From: CAYJWL01 sp964373855 | Lineage (GTDB): Bacteria > Patescibacteriota > Andersenbacteria > UBA10190 | Length of the DNA: 14,618 bases | Direction: 5' to 3' | NCBI GenBank assembly: GCA_964373855.1 | Contig: CAYJWL010000021.1 | Span: 1-14,618 of the forward strand | Shown here: positions 1 to 5,969 of the stretch, piece by piece | How positions within the stretch are numbered: the first letter of the stretch is position 1 | How the letters are laid out: each line of letters begins with the position of its first letter | The notes under the pieces: model-generated | Seen by the model: the letters and a program-made list of their open reading frames with translations, nothing else | The model's database searches: none | Told to the model about the DNA's origin: nothing | Program-made: the position numbers and the translations under genes

Positions 1-1
1 A

Positions 2-1573
2 GACCGTGATGAGGCCATTTATGTCGGCAGAAACGGCGAAGTGTTTGCTTATGCAACTAGAGTTGACGATGCGGCAGAATATGCTGTCGAAGGCATGAAG
101 GAAAAATTCGGCTGTAACACCCCGGAGAAATGTTACCAGTTGTGCAGTTTGCCGGAAAATGCCGACGCTTGTGAACAAATTACCAACGATGTCTATGCTC
201 GCTTATCCCAACGCTCGTTCTCGGGACTATCGTCAGCACTTGTGATTAATGGACAGCCGGGAAAGAAATACGTAGGGGAATTAGGGCTCAGTGTGGAAAA
301 CTTTACTCAAATTAATCCTGATACATTGCGTGCAGGTACCCGCCATCGACGCGTCTTCACCGACCCTCGGGGGAGGCACATAGTGTATGTGGCGACAAAC
401 GGTGACGGGCATGTTGTAGTCATTGATAATGTTGAGAAGTATGGTCCGTTCATTGACAACTCCGACATTATCAGGGAACTGATATTCTCGGCGGATGGTA
501 ATCGTCACGCTTTTATTGCCTATGATTATAAGCAGCAAAGCGATGTCCTATTTTTGGATGGTCTCCCGGCGAGCGCCTTCACAAGCATTCGCGATTTCGC
601 GTTCAGCGATAATGGGCGCCAGTATGCTTTTATCGGCGTCGGATTCGAAAGCAATGAAGCTGAATTTGACCGAAGGTATGAGCAGTCGGAAGGCGATTGT
701 CGCGAATCTCCTTCCTGTCAAACGGAATTATTAACCTATTATCTGTATCTGCATCATTATGAACGTGAAGTAGCGGCCGTGGAGGTCTATTCCTTGGACA
801 ATATTTACAAGCCACAATTGGTGGTCAATGGTACAGAAAAATACAGCTACGATGTGATTACCCCGCCCGTATTCAGCCCCGATGGGCAGCATATTGCATA
901 TGCCGCCCAAAAAAACGGGCAGTGGTCCTTATACAAAGATCATCAGGCCGTCCGCGCTTTAGAGCGGCCTGTGCATGGCTTCTTTAAGTACAGTTTTCAG
1001 TCTGATTCGTACGTCTATGTTTCGCTTGAACCGCTGACGGGCCAGCTAGATCAGACTGTAGACGACCTAGGAGCTGATCAGGGTTATCAAGTTCGAGTGA
1101 TCTATCCGGACAGAGTTAGTGAGCTGCGTGATACCGTCATAGAACTTGTGATGAGCCCCGATGGGACAAGAGTTGGGTATGTGGTGCGTACTCCAGATGG
1201 AGATTATCAGGTTATAGTTGATGAACAGGCCAATGTGCCATCAGGAGAGGTTGCAGGCTTTCATTTTAGTCCGGACAGTCAGCATTATATATATAAAGAT
1301 TATGGAGACATCATTATTGATGGTCAGAGAAAAATGGAAAACGCTAATAATCTAGTGGCTTATGGCTTACCATTCTTCAGTCCAGACAGCAGTTCGGTTG
1401 CTTTTGCTGCGTATTATGGTGACCAGCATTATATCGTTGTTGACAAAGCGGAAATCCCCGTCGACCACCAGATTGTTTCCGACATTTACTTTAGCCCTGA
1501 TAGCGAATATATAGGTTATGGCGCTATTGTCCGTGATAACGAGCTGTGGTGGATAGCGCACAAGGTTAAATAG
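2..1573 (+). CDS. beta-propeller (WD40-like/TolB-type) repeat protein, N-terminus outside window
   Basis: The reading frame is open from base 2 with no stop, so the gene enters from the left. The GTG at 41 lies inside the frame and is not a credible start. The protein shows recurrent propeller-blade motifs of the FSPD/FSADG type (for example FSPDGQHIAYA, FHFSPDSQHYIY, PFFSPDSSSVAFA, IYFSPDSEYIGYG), typical of PD40/TolB-like beta-propellers. Near the visible N-terminus is a cysteine-rich insert, C-x5-C-x3-C-x8-C (codons around 113-172), and a further Cys pair lies around codons 689-709. Such cysteines suggest an extracellytoplasmic, disulfide-bonded protein, but any signal peptide would lie upstream of the window. 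It ends in tandem stops, TAG then TGA. The substrate or partner is unknown. The fold is well supported; the function is not assigned. Confidence 0.8.
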   Translation, partial: DRDEAIYVGRNGEVFAYATRVDDAAEYAVEGMKEKFGCNTPEKCYQLCSLPENADACEQITNDVYARLSQRSFSGLSSALVINGQPGKKYVGELGLSVENFTQINPDTLRAGTRHRRVFTDPRGRHIVYVATNGDGHVVVIDNVEKYGPFIDNSDIIRELIFSADGNRHAFIAYDYKQQSDVLFLDGLPASAFTSIRDFAFSDNGRQYAFIGVGFESNEAEFDRRYEQSEGDCRESPSCQTELLTYYLYLHHYEREVAAVEVYSLDNIYKPQLVVNGTEKYSYDVITPPVFSPDGQHIAYAAQKNGQWSLYKDHQAVRALERPVHGFFKYSFQSDSYVYVSLEPLTGQLDQTVDDLGADQGYQVRVIYPDRVSELRDTVIELVMSPDGTRVGYVVRTPDGDYQVIVDEQANVPSGEVAGFHFSPDSQHYIYKDYGDIIIDGQRKMENANNLVAYGLPFFSPDSSSVAFAAYYGDQHYIVVDKAEIPVDHQIVSDIYFSPDSEYIGYGAIVRDNELWWIAHKVK

Positions 1574-1661
1574 TGAGCCACTGGTGCATCGGGTTGTTAA
1601 TACTGCATGTGATATCTTCGGGTATTCGCAGCAAGGCAGCAACATCTCGAGCATGTGTATC

Positions 1662-1690
1662 TTGTCAAGTAAACAACGCTTGTTCATACT
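1662..1690 (+). promoter_or_regulatory. candidate sigma70-type promoter for the 58-aa gene
   Basis: TTGTCA (1662-1667) and CATACT (1685-1690) are separated by exactly 17 bases. They match the -35/-10 consensus at 5/6 and 4/6 positions. The site lies about 57 bases before the ATG at 1747, after the tandem stops of the propeller gene. Read-through from the upstream gene is an alternative. Confidence 0.35.
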
Positions 1691-1746
1691 ACTAATGTCA
1701 GTGAGCAGCACTTGGTACTTTTGGCAAAGCCTAAGGAGGGCAAGCC

Positions 1747-1923
1747 ATGAACAGTCTGATCATCAGGGCTGAATTCGGGAGCTGTGTTCTTTTGGCGGTT
1801 GAGCTGACAGAAAAATTCCAGGACCCAGACGGCGGAGCAGCGCTCGTTTTCAGCGTGGGAATGCTGGCCGTCACGTTTGTGCTACAGCTGGTCTGGCAGA
1901 TATATCAGCCAGAGAAATTCTGA
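1747..1923 (+). CDS. small (58 aa) membrane protein, unrecognised
   Basis: This gene codes for 58 residues. It starts at an ATG preceded by AAGGAGG (1733-1739) seven bases upstream, the strongest Shine-Dalgarno in the window, and it ends at TGA just before a clear intrinsic terminator. Residues about 31-51 (AALVFSVGMLAVTFVLQLVW) form one hydrophobic segment flanked by DPDGG on the N side and QIYQPEKF on the C side. Residues 1-20 are moderately hydrophobic and may form an amphipathic helix. I do not recognise the family. Start, ribosome site, length and terminator together make a coherent small gene rather than a chance frame. It may form a unit with the propeller gene, or be transcribed from the candidate promoter at 1662-1690. 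A role as an accessory or anchor peptide is only a guess. Confidence 0.6.
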   Translation: MNSLIIRAEFGSCVLLAVELTEKFQDPDGGAALVFSVGMLAVTFVLQLVWQIYQPEKF

Positions 1924-1958
1924 TTCTGTTTGCCACGCCCTGCCAATTCACCGCTCCG

Positions 1959-1987
1959 GGTGTCCTGCAAAGGACACCTTTTATTTT
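1959..1987 (+). terminator. Rho-independent terminator
   Basis: Perfect 8-bp stem GGTGTCCT/AGGACACC with a GCAA (GNRA-type) loop, followed at once by TTTTATTTT. It closes the unit of the propeller gene and the 58-aa gene and separates it from the SIMPL gene. Confidence 0.88.
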
Positions 1988-1993
1988 GGCATG

Positions 1994-2002
1994 TGATATA
2001 GT
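1994..2002 (+). promoter_or_regulatory. extended -10 promoter element of the SIMPL gene
   Basis: TGATATAGT is an extended -10 (TGn plus TATAGT, 5/6 match to TATAAT). No good -35 is present, as expected for this class. Transcription would start about seven bases downstream, essentially at the GTG at 2009, giving a leaderless mRNA. This agrees with the lack of any Shine-Dalgarno before that GTG. Confidence 0.5.
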
Positions 2003-2008
2003 ACAGAT

Positions 2009-2740
2009 GTGGAAAACAAAATCATTCTGTCCGTCATTGTTGCCGGTGTGTTATACGTTGCCGGTCAGTATGTAGGCTCACAGCCGCAGCGGATTGAGCA
2101 GGAAGTCGCCGCCAATCGAGAAATACAGGTTGAAGGCACCGGGAAAGTTGAAGTGAGGCCGGATATCGCGCAAATAACATTAGGGGTAGAGGTGGATCGC
2201 CAGCCCACAGCCGACTCTGCGCTGCGGATCTTAAGTGAAAGGTTTAGTCGAGTGGTGGCTGCTCTCAAAGATGTTGGCGTGGCCGAAGAAGATGTCACGA
2301 CAACGAATTTTTCCATTAGCCCGACGTATGATTTTCCCGACGGCCGGCAGGTGCCTACCGGTTTTCAGGCATCGGAAAACGTGACAGTGAAAATCCGTGA
2401 TCTTGATACTATCGGACAGGTTATCAGCCGCACAACAGTTGAAGGAGTAAATCAGGTTGGAGGCGTAACATTCACGAGCGAGGATGTGGAAGAAATTAAG
2501 TCGCAAGCGCAGGAAGCAGCTATTGCGGATGCGCGGCAAAAAGCCGAGCGATTGGCACAGGCTCTAGGCGTGCGGCTCGGACGCGTAAAAACGTTTTCTT
2601 CTTCTCTCCAGCCCCCTATTCCCTTCCTGGAACGGGCGGTAGCTGTCTCCGGCATTGGCGGAGCGGAACCAGTCCCGCAAGTACCTGTTGGCACTCAAGA
2701 GACCACAGCACAAGTAACGGTGACATTTGAAATAGAGTAG
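2009..2740 (+). CDS. SIMPL-domain (DUF541) protein, membrane-anchored
   Basis: 243 residues. Residues about 5-21 form a single hydrophobic signal-anchor. The rest matches the SIMPL/DUF541 family: the opening strand IQVEGTGKVEVRPDIAQITL, the central DVTTTNFSISPTYDFPDG followed by a Gly/Phe turn and a strand entering VKIRDLD, and the helix AIADARQKAERLAQALGVRLG. E. coli YggE is the best known member. These are periplasmic or surface proteins, some of which oligomerise or act in stress responses; the biochemical role is poorly defined. The chosen start is GTG at 2009. It has no ribosome site, but an extended -10 sits seven bases upstream, consistent with leaderless translation. The gene is flanked by a terminator on its left and a weaker one on its right, so it is probably monocistronic. 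Confidence 0.88.
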   Translation: MENKIILSVIVAGVLYVAGQYVGSQPQRIEQEVAANREIQVEGTGKVEVRPDIAQITLGVEVDRQPTADSALRILSERFSRVVAALKDVGVAEEDVTTTNFSISPTYDFPDGRQVPTGFQASENVTVKIRDLDTIGQVISRTTVEGVNQVGGVTFTSEDVEEIKSQAQEAAIADARQKAERLAQALGVRLGRVKTFSSSLQPPIPFLERAVAVSGIGGAEPVPQVPVGTQETTAQVTVTFEIE

Positions 2741-2741
2741 G

Positions 2742-2765
2742 AAAAGGCTGTAAATAAGCTTTTTT
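2742..2765 (+). terminator. probable A/T-rich terminator after the SIMPL gene
   Basis: AAAAGGCT and AGCTTTTT can form an 8-bp stem (one G-U pair) around a 7-base loop, starting one base after the stop codon region. The T-run is part of the 3' arm. It is weaker than the terminator at 1959. Confidence 0.45.
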
Positions 2766-2977
2766 GGCATCTACTCATATTCGTTTGGGTGTTTGGCCAA
2801 CTGGCTACCACCAGCCTCAGCTACACCAACTAAGAACCATCAAAAACAGGCTGGTCGGCATAATAGCAAGCAAAAAAGAAGGGTAAGACCCACATCAGCT
2901 CCAGGGGCCGTCTGTCTTTTGTCGCGCGGACGTATTCTTATACATAGCTGATTATTACATATAGGCGCGGTTCCGGC
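2766..2977. other. intergenic stretch, no convincing gene
   Basis: Between the SIMPL terminator and the structured block I see no coding region with a plausible start and length. A 21-codon frame on the minus strand (ATG near 2895) is too short and has no recognisable content. On the minus strand the stretch holds the candidate terminator at 2872-2891, which would end a transcript coming from dnaX, tRNA-Gln and the structured block. Confidence 0.5.
2872..2891 (-). terminator. weak candidate terminator for the tRNA-Gln/structured RNA transcript
   Basis: On the minus strand GGGT-CTT-ACCC (2891-2881) is followed by TTCTTTTTT (2880-2872). The stem is only 4 bp, so this is tentative. It is the only U-rich tract following a hairpin downstream of the structured block on that strand. 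Confidence 0.35.
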
Positions 2978-3118
2978 ACAGGGATTCCTCTCTGGTAAAT
3001 CTCCTGACGGAGAATTCCTTCGAGCCCGGGCTCGCGGTATTCGCCTTTCGGCCTAACTGCCTCAAACTCATACATCGCTCCGCCCTTCGAATCCCTGTCG
3101 AGTGAAGCAGTTCACTCG
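2978..3118 (-). ncRNA. candidate structured RNA, unrecognised class
   Basis: Read on the minus strand, five helices are visible. (a) An 8-bp hairpin, CGAGTGAA/TTCACTCG with loop CTGC (3118-3099). (b) Immediately adjacent, a perfect 10-bp long-range stem, ACAGGGATTC (3098-3089) with GAATCCCTGT (2987-2978). Enclosed by that stem are (c) GCC-GAAA-GGC (3052-3043), a GNRA tetraloop hairpin on this strand only; (d) the 14-bp palindrome CGAGCCCGGGCTCG (3034-3021); and (e) TCTCC-GTCA-GGAGA (3013-3000). The absence of gaps between (a) and (b) suggests coaxial stacking. The block starts 50 bases after the tRNA-Gln gene and probably shares its transcript. I do not recognise the class; it lacks RNase P, tmRNA or SRP hallmarks. 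A 45-codon frame (2938-3075, minus) overlaps it and is an alternative reading. The structure is directly visible; that it is a functional RNA is inference. Confidence 0.5.
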
Positions 3119-3127
3119 CCACCCGTC

Positions 3128-3169
3128 ACAAACAAATTTCCCTGCCATAAGGCAGACAAATTTCTTTGT
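3128..3169 (-). repeat. long imperfect hairpin directly after tRNA-Gln
   Basis: On the minus strand, starting at the tRNA discriminator base, ACAAA, AAATTT and CTGCC pair with GGCAG, AAATTT and TTTGT around a TTAT loop. That is 16 pairs interrupted by one mismatch and a 2x2 internal loop. The AAATTT arms also make a direct repeat, ACAAATTT (3132-3139 and 3156-3163). It may be a tRNA 3'-processing or stabilising hairpin. It has no long T-tract, so it is not a convincing terminator. Confidence 0.5.
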
Positions 3170-3239
3170 TCCGGGATAGGGATTCGAACCCCAATTTCGA
3201 GGACCAAAACCTCGCGTCCTGCCGTTAGACGATCCCGGA
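3169..3239 (-). tRNA. trnQ: tRNA-Gln (anticodon TTG)
   Basis: The full cloverleaf can be drawn by eye on the minus strand. The acceptor stem TCCGGGA (3239-3233) pairs with TCCCGGA (3176-3170). The D-stem is GTCT/GGAC with loop AACGGCA. The anticodon stem CGAGG/CCTCG holds the loop TTTTGGT, which gives anticodon TTG and reads CAA. The T-arm is TGGGG/CCCTA around TTCGAAT. The discriminator is A, and no CCA is encoded (CAA follows), so CCA must be added by the nucleotidyltransferase. The U1-A72 pair agrees with a glutamine tRNA. The gene lies 37 bases downstream of the dnaX stop on the same strand and is probably co-transcribed. Whether charging is direct or through Glu-tRNAGln amidotransferase cannot be told here. 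Confidence 0.96.
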
Positions 3240-3276
3240 CGGTACGAATTACAGATTACAGATTACCGATGACAAC

Positions 3277-4767
3277 TCAAGACCTTATCCCAAACAGCTC
3301 TTTCACATTTTTTAGAAGCCTCTCTTCTTTTGCTTTAACCTCGCCTCCCTCGGCTGTTTGGTCGGCCAGGTGGCATGAAATTGTTGTCGGAGTGCCGGTT
3401 AAGTCTGTCAAAACGTTCTCAATCAAAGTTTTATTAGTGGGCTTGGTAAAGAAGTTTTGATGAAGCGTGAATTGTACACGAAGAATGATATTGTTTCCAG
3501 ATAACGCCATCGGCTCTGTTGCTCTTAAGAAAGTGGCGCTGACCGGGTTTGTTTCTTTAACCTTAGCGATCAGTTGCGGCCAAAGACTGATAATGTGGTT
3601 GAGCCGGGCAGTTGCCTGCGTAACTGGTTGGCGAGGCGGCTTTGCCGGGATTGTGGTTGCGGGTGCCTTGCTCCTTTGCGCCGCCGCGGGTACAGACGCT
3701 GGTGCGGCAGATTGTGCGGGGGCGCCGGCAGTGGCGGTTAGAATCGCCAGCTGTAATGCGATGAGAGGCTGCGGTACGTAAGCTAAGTCCTGCGTCGCTT
3801 GAACCAGCGCTCGCATAATAATCGGCAGTTTTGCCGCGGCCCCAGTTTGCTGCGCGAATGCCGGAATATTTTCCTGTTTAGCCAGCGATAGCGCGCCGTC
3901 CCGCGCAACTCTAATGCTTTCGTTAATGAACTGCTCCGGATCAACTCCCTCTTTGTAGGCTGTGGCAACGATGTCTACCGCTGCGGCGGTATCTGCGCCT
4001 AAGAGCGCTGTTAGAAATTTGTTGATAGTGTCCGGCGCCGGCAAACCTAAAGATTCTGTGATTGCTACGAGCGACAGCTTTGGATCTTCTTGTGCCGTCA
4101 GCATTTGGCCGAGCAGCGATTCAGCGTCGCGATAGCAGCCGTCGCTGCGGCTGATAATGAAGTTGAGAACATCGTCGCCGGCCGATCTTTTTTCTCCTTT
4201 GAGAATATGAGTCAGACGGGAGCGCATCTCTTCCCCGGTAGCACGCCGGAAGCGGTAGACCTGGCAGCGGGAAAGAATTGTGGCTGGCACTTTATGCAGC
4301 TCGGTTGTGGCCAGGATGAATACGACATGCTGCACCGGTTCCTCCAGTGTTTTCAGAAGGGCAGCGAATGCTTCTCCTGTCAGCATGTGGATCTCATCAA
4401 TAATGTAGACTTTATATTTGCTCATGGCCGGAGCGAGGGCAGTAGCCTCGCGCAGGGCGCGAATATCGTCAATGCCTCGGTTTGAGGCAGCGTCAATTTC
4501 AATGATGTCGATATTGCGGTTAGCGGCTGTGGCCTGACATAAATCGCATTGACCGCATGGTTCAGCGCCGGCAGCGCTGGCGCATTGCAGCCGCTTGGCT
4601 AAGATGCGGGCGGTGGTGGTCTTGCCGGTGCCGCGCGGTCCCTGGAAAAGGAACGCGTGCGCCACTTTGTTTTTCAGGATGGCTTGTTGGAGCGTGCTGG
4701 TGATGTGATCCTGGCCAACAATCTCGGCAAATGTTTGCGGGCGGTATGTTCGATAAATGGCTGGCAT
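3277..4767 (-). CDS. dnaX: DNA polymerase III subunit gamma/tau (clamp loader ATPase)
   Basis: 496 residues. DnaX is the ATPase subunit of the clamp loader that opens and loads the beta clamp onto primed DNA. Visible elements in order: N-terminal IYRTYRPQTFAEIVGQ; Walker A GPRGTGKT (43-50); zinc site C62, C71, C74, C77; Walker B IIDEIHML (122-129); sensor 1 ILATTE (151-156); SRC arginine finger (166-168); sensor 2 region SDGCYRDAESLLGQ (Arg213). A Pro/Ala-rich linker (about residues 350-390) precedes a C-terminal domain ending in LLKNVKELFGIRS. The protein is shorter than E. coli tau (643) and has no obvious tau-specific domain V. MPAIYRTYRP fits the family start, although no Shine-Dalgarno precedes it. 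It stops with TGA. A 5-bp dyad GACTT-AA-AAGTC (4788-4799) lies in the 72-base gap to the gtrA-like gene upstream. Confidence 0.96.
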   Translation of the reverse strand: MPAIYRTYRPQTFAEIVGQDHITSTLQQAILKNKVAHAFLFQGPRGTGKTTTARILAKRLQCASAAGAEPCGQCDLCQATAANRNIDIIEIDAASNRGIDDIRALREATALAPAMSKYKVYIIDEIHMLTGEAFAALLKTLEEPVQHVVFILATTELHKVPATILSRCQVYRFRRATGEEMRSRLTHILKGEKRSAGDDVLNFIISRSDGCYRDAESLLGQMLTAQEDPKLSLVAITESLGLPAPDTINKFLTALLGADTAAAVDIVATAYKEGVDPEQFINESIRVARDGALSLAKQENIPAFAQQTGAAAKLPIIMRALVQATQDLAYVPQPLIALQLAILTATAGAPAQSAAPASVPAAAQRSKAPATTIPAKPPRQPVTQATARLNHIISLWPQLIAKVKETNPVSATFLRATEPMALSGNNIILRVQFTLHQNFFTKPTNKTLIENVLTDLTGTPTTISCHLADQTAEGGEVKAKEERLLKNVKELFGIRS

Positions 4768-4839
4768 GTATAAAGACGGTACGCAAAGACTTAAAAGTCA
4801 GCAAGAGCACTTAAGGGGCACAGTCGGCCTGGCCTTCAT

Positions 4840-5340
4840 CTACTGGACTGCTTGGGGCTTTTTTCTAAAGACGACAAATTTAGATCCCAGAAAGTTCACA
4901 AAAAGAATAACAGCAATCGCCGCTACTTTGGCCGCAATGTCCTTTACATTCCCAAAGAGGAGGGCAAAGGCCGGCACGCGGAAAGCAAAGAACGACATTA
5001 ATATTTGGTTGAGCGCCCAGGTAACAATATTGAGCACCAAATATCCGGCGCCCTGGCCGGCAATATTTCCGCCGCGTTTCTGAAAGGTCCAGTATTTATT
5101 GAGGATAAAATTGCTGACGATTGCTAGGAATACACTGATATTATTGGCCGCGACGATTTCATACCCAAAAACAAAATACGTATCAGTCCAGTCAAAGGCG
5201 CGAGTTAAGATGGTATAGCTCGTAAAATCAACCACCGCGCCGACGGTGCCTGTCGCGGCAAATTTGATGAACTGCTTGGCGGTATTCTGATACCGCAGCG
5301 GCAGTAAACCAATAAACTTCAAGGCGAGGGCCTCAACCAT
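4840..5340 (-). CDS. GtrA-like polytopic membrane protein
   Basis: 166 residues matching the GtrA/DPMS-associated family (PF04138). There are four hydrophobic segments: about 27-50 (FIKFAATGTVGAVVDFTSYT), 60-83, 93-117 and 132-155. The family signatures are FILNKYWTFQ at the end of helix 2 and NFLGSKFVVFRKK after helix 4. GtrA-type proteins are thought to move polyprenyl-phosphate-linked sugars across the membrane, or to assist the enzymes that use them, in surface glycan synthesis. The gene lies 14 bases downstream of the conserved gene at 5355-5876, so the two are likely in one operon. No Shine-Dalgarno precedes the ATG. The GT-C glycosyltransferase starting at 5970 on the other strand, which would need lipid-linked sugar, is a plausible functional partner. 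Confidence 0.85.
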   Translation of the reverse strand: MVEALALKFIGLLPLRYQNTAKQFIKFAATGTVGAVVDFTSYTILTRAFDWTDTYFVFGYEIVAANNISVFLAIVSNFILNKYWTFQKRGGNIAGQGAGYLVLNIVTWALNQILMSFFAFRVPAFALLFGNVKDIAAKVAAIAVILFVNFLGSKFVVFRKKPQAVQ

Positions 5341-5354
5341 ATTTTTAGTGCAAA

Positions 5355-5876
5355 TTACTTATGGATAACATGCTCGACCGCACCCCACTGGGCTTCACCA
5401 TGCTTGGGCAACAGGATGGTGACTTCGTCGCCTTCCTGGGCGCGGTAGAACGTGACGCTGGCCAAAAGAATGGTATATGTCCTGTCAGGCGTTTTCACCC
5501 CGAAATTCCCGTGCTCATCAACCACCAAGGTCCCCACCACCCGGATTCGTTCAACCGGGCTGATTTGCTTATACGTGAATCCGCCGTCACTGCCGATTGT
5601 CAGTTTCAGCACGTCACCCTCAACCAGTTTTGATTTGGAGGCGTAGTTCGGGGGCACGGGATATTCCTCATTGTCATTGCCCTGCATATTCTGTCCGTCA
5701 AATACGCCTTCAATGATCCGCTCCGCCTGGTTGGCCGGAGGTTCTGCCTCAGCGCTAGGTTCCTCACTGGTCTCATCAGTCTTCTCTTCCAATGCCTGAC
5801 GCACGTACTGGATATTGCGCTCCGCATCATCTAGCCGCTGTTTTATAAGTGCCAATGTTCTCGTGTCAATGGGCAT
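5355..5876 (-). CDS. conserved uncharacterised protein, coiled coil plus beta-rich domain
   Basis: 173 residues of two parts. Residues 1-32 are a predicted helix or coiled coil (LALIKQRLDDAERNIQYVRQ). An acidic, Pro/Glu-rich disordered linker (about 33-75) follows. Residues 80-173 are beta-rich, with KSKLVEGDVLKLTI, GGFTYKQISPVERIRVVGTL, YTILLASVTFYRAQEGDEVTILLP and WGAVEHVI. I associate this domain with a widespread uncharacterised Patescibacteria family, but from memory only. No catalytic motif or membrane segment is seen. The beta part looks like a small barrel that could bind nucleic acid or protein; that is inference. AAGGA stands three bases before the ATG. It is the first gene of the likely operon with the GtrA-like gene and dnaX, and it is divergent from the glycosyltransferase. 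Confidence 0.75.
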   Translation of the reverse strand: MPIDTRTLALIKQRLDDAERNIQYVRQALEEKTDETSEEPSAEAEPPANQAERIIEGVFDGQNMQGNDNEEYPVPPNYASKSKLVEGDVLKLTIGSDGGFTYKQISPVERIRVVGTLVVDEHGNFGVKTPDRTYTILLASVTFYRAQEGDEVTILLPKHGEAQWGAVEHVIHK

Positions 5877-5921
5877 ATTTCCTTTTTTGTGTTTGATTAC
5901 TTAGAGGTACTCCTGCTTGCA

Positions 5922-5930
5922 TGATACAAT
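5922..5930 (+). promoter_or_regulatory. extended -10 promoter element of the glycosyltransferase gene
   Basis: TGATACAAT is TGn plus TACAAT (5/6 match), the same architecture as TGATATAGT at 1994-2002 before the SIMPL gene. It lies in the 93-bp divergent gap. Transcription would start near 5937, leaving a leader of about 33 bases. No -35 of quality is seen. Confidence 0.45.
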
Positions 5931-5969
5931 AAAATAATAGAAAAGCACCAATGACGTTGGAAATCGCCC

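Noticed and set aside
1584..1772. 62-codon plus-strand frame after the propeller gene
   Set aside because: No ribosome site and no recognisable content. It overlaps the 58-aa gene in another frame; that gene has the strong Shine-Dalgarno and the terminator.
2890..2915. TCAGCTCCA and the complementary GGAGCTGA, reminiscent of tmRNA ends
   Set aside because: There is no tRNA-like T-arm in register and no tag reading frame, and a tmRNA of normal length would run into the SIMPL gene. The match is only a few bases.
3248..3266. Tandem GATTACA-type 7-bp repeat between dnaX and tRNA-Gln
   Set aside because: Only about two and a half copies, with no sign of function. Probably simple slippage.
4187..4200. 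AAAGGAG followed by the A6G heptamer inside dnaX (minus), like the E. coli dnaX frameshift signal
   Set aside because: The heptamer is in the wrong phase (GAA AAA AGA rather than A AAA AAG). It falls at codon ~193, before sensor 2 and the oligomerisation domain. The Shine-Dalgarno-like bases directly abut the heptamer with no spacing. A shift would give a truncated ATPase, not a gamma form.
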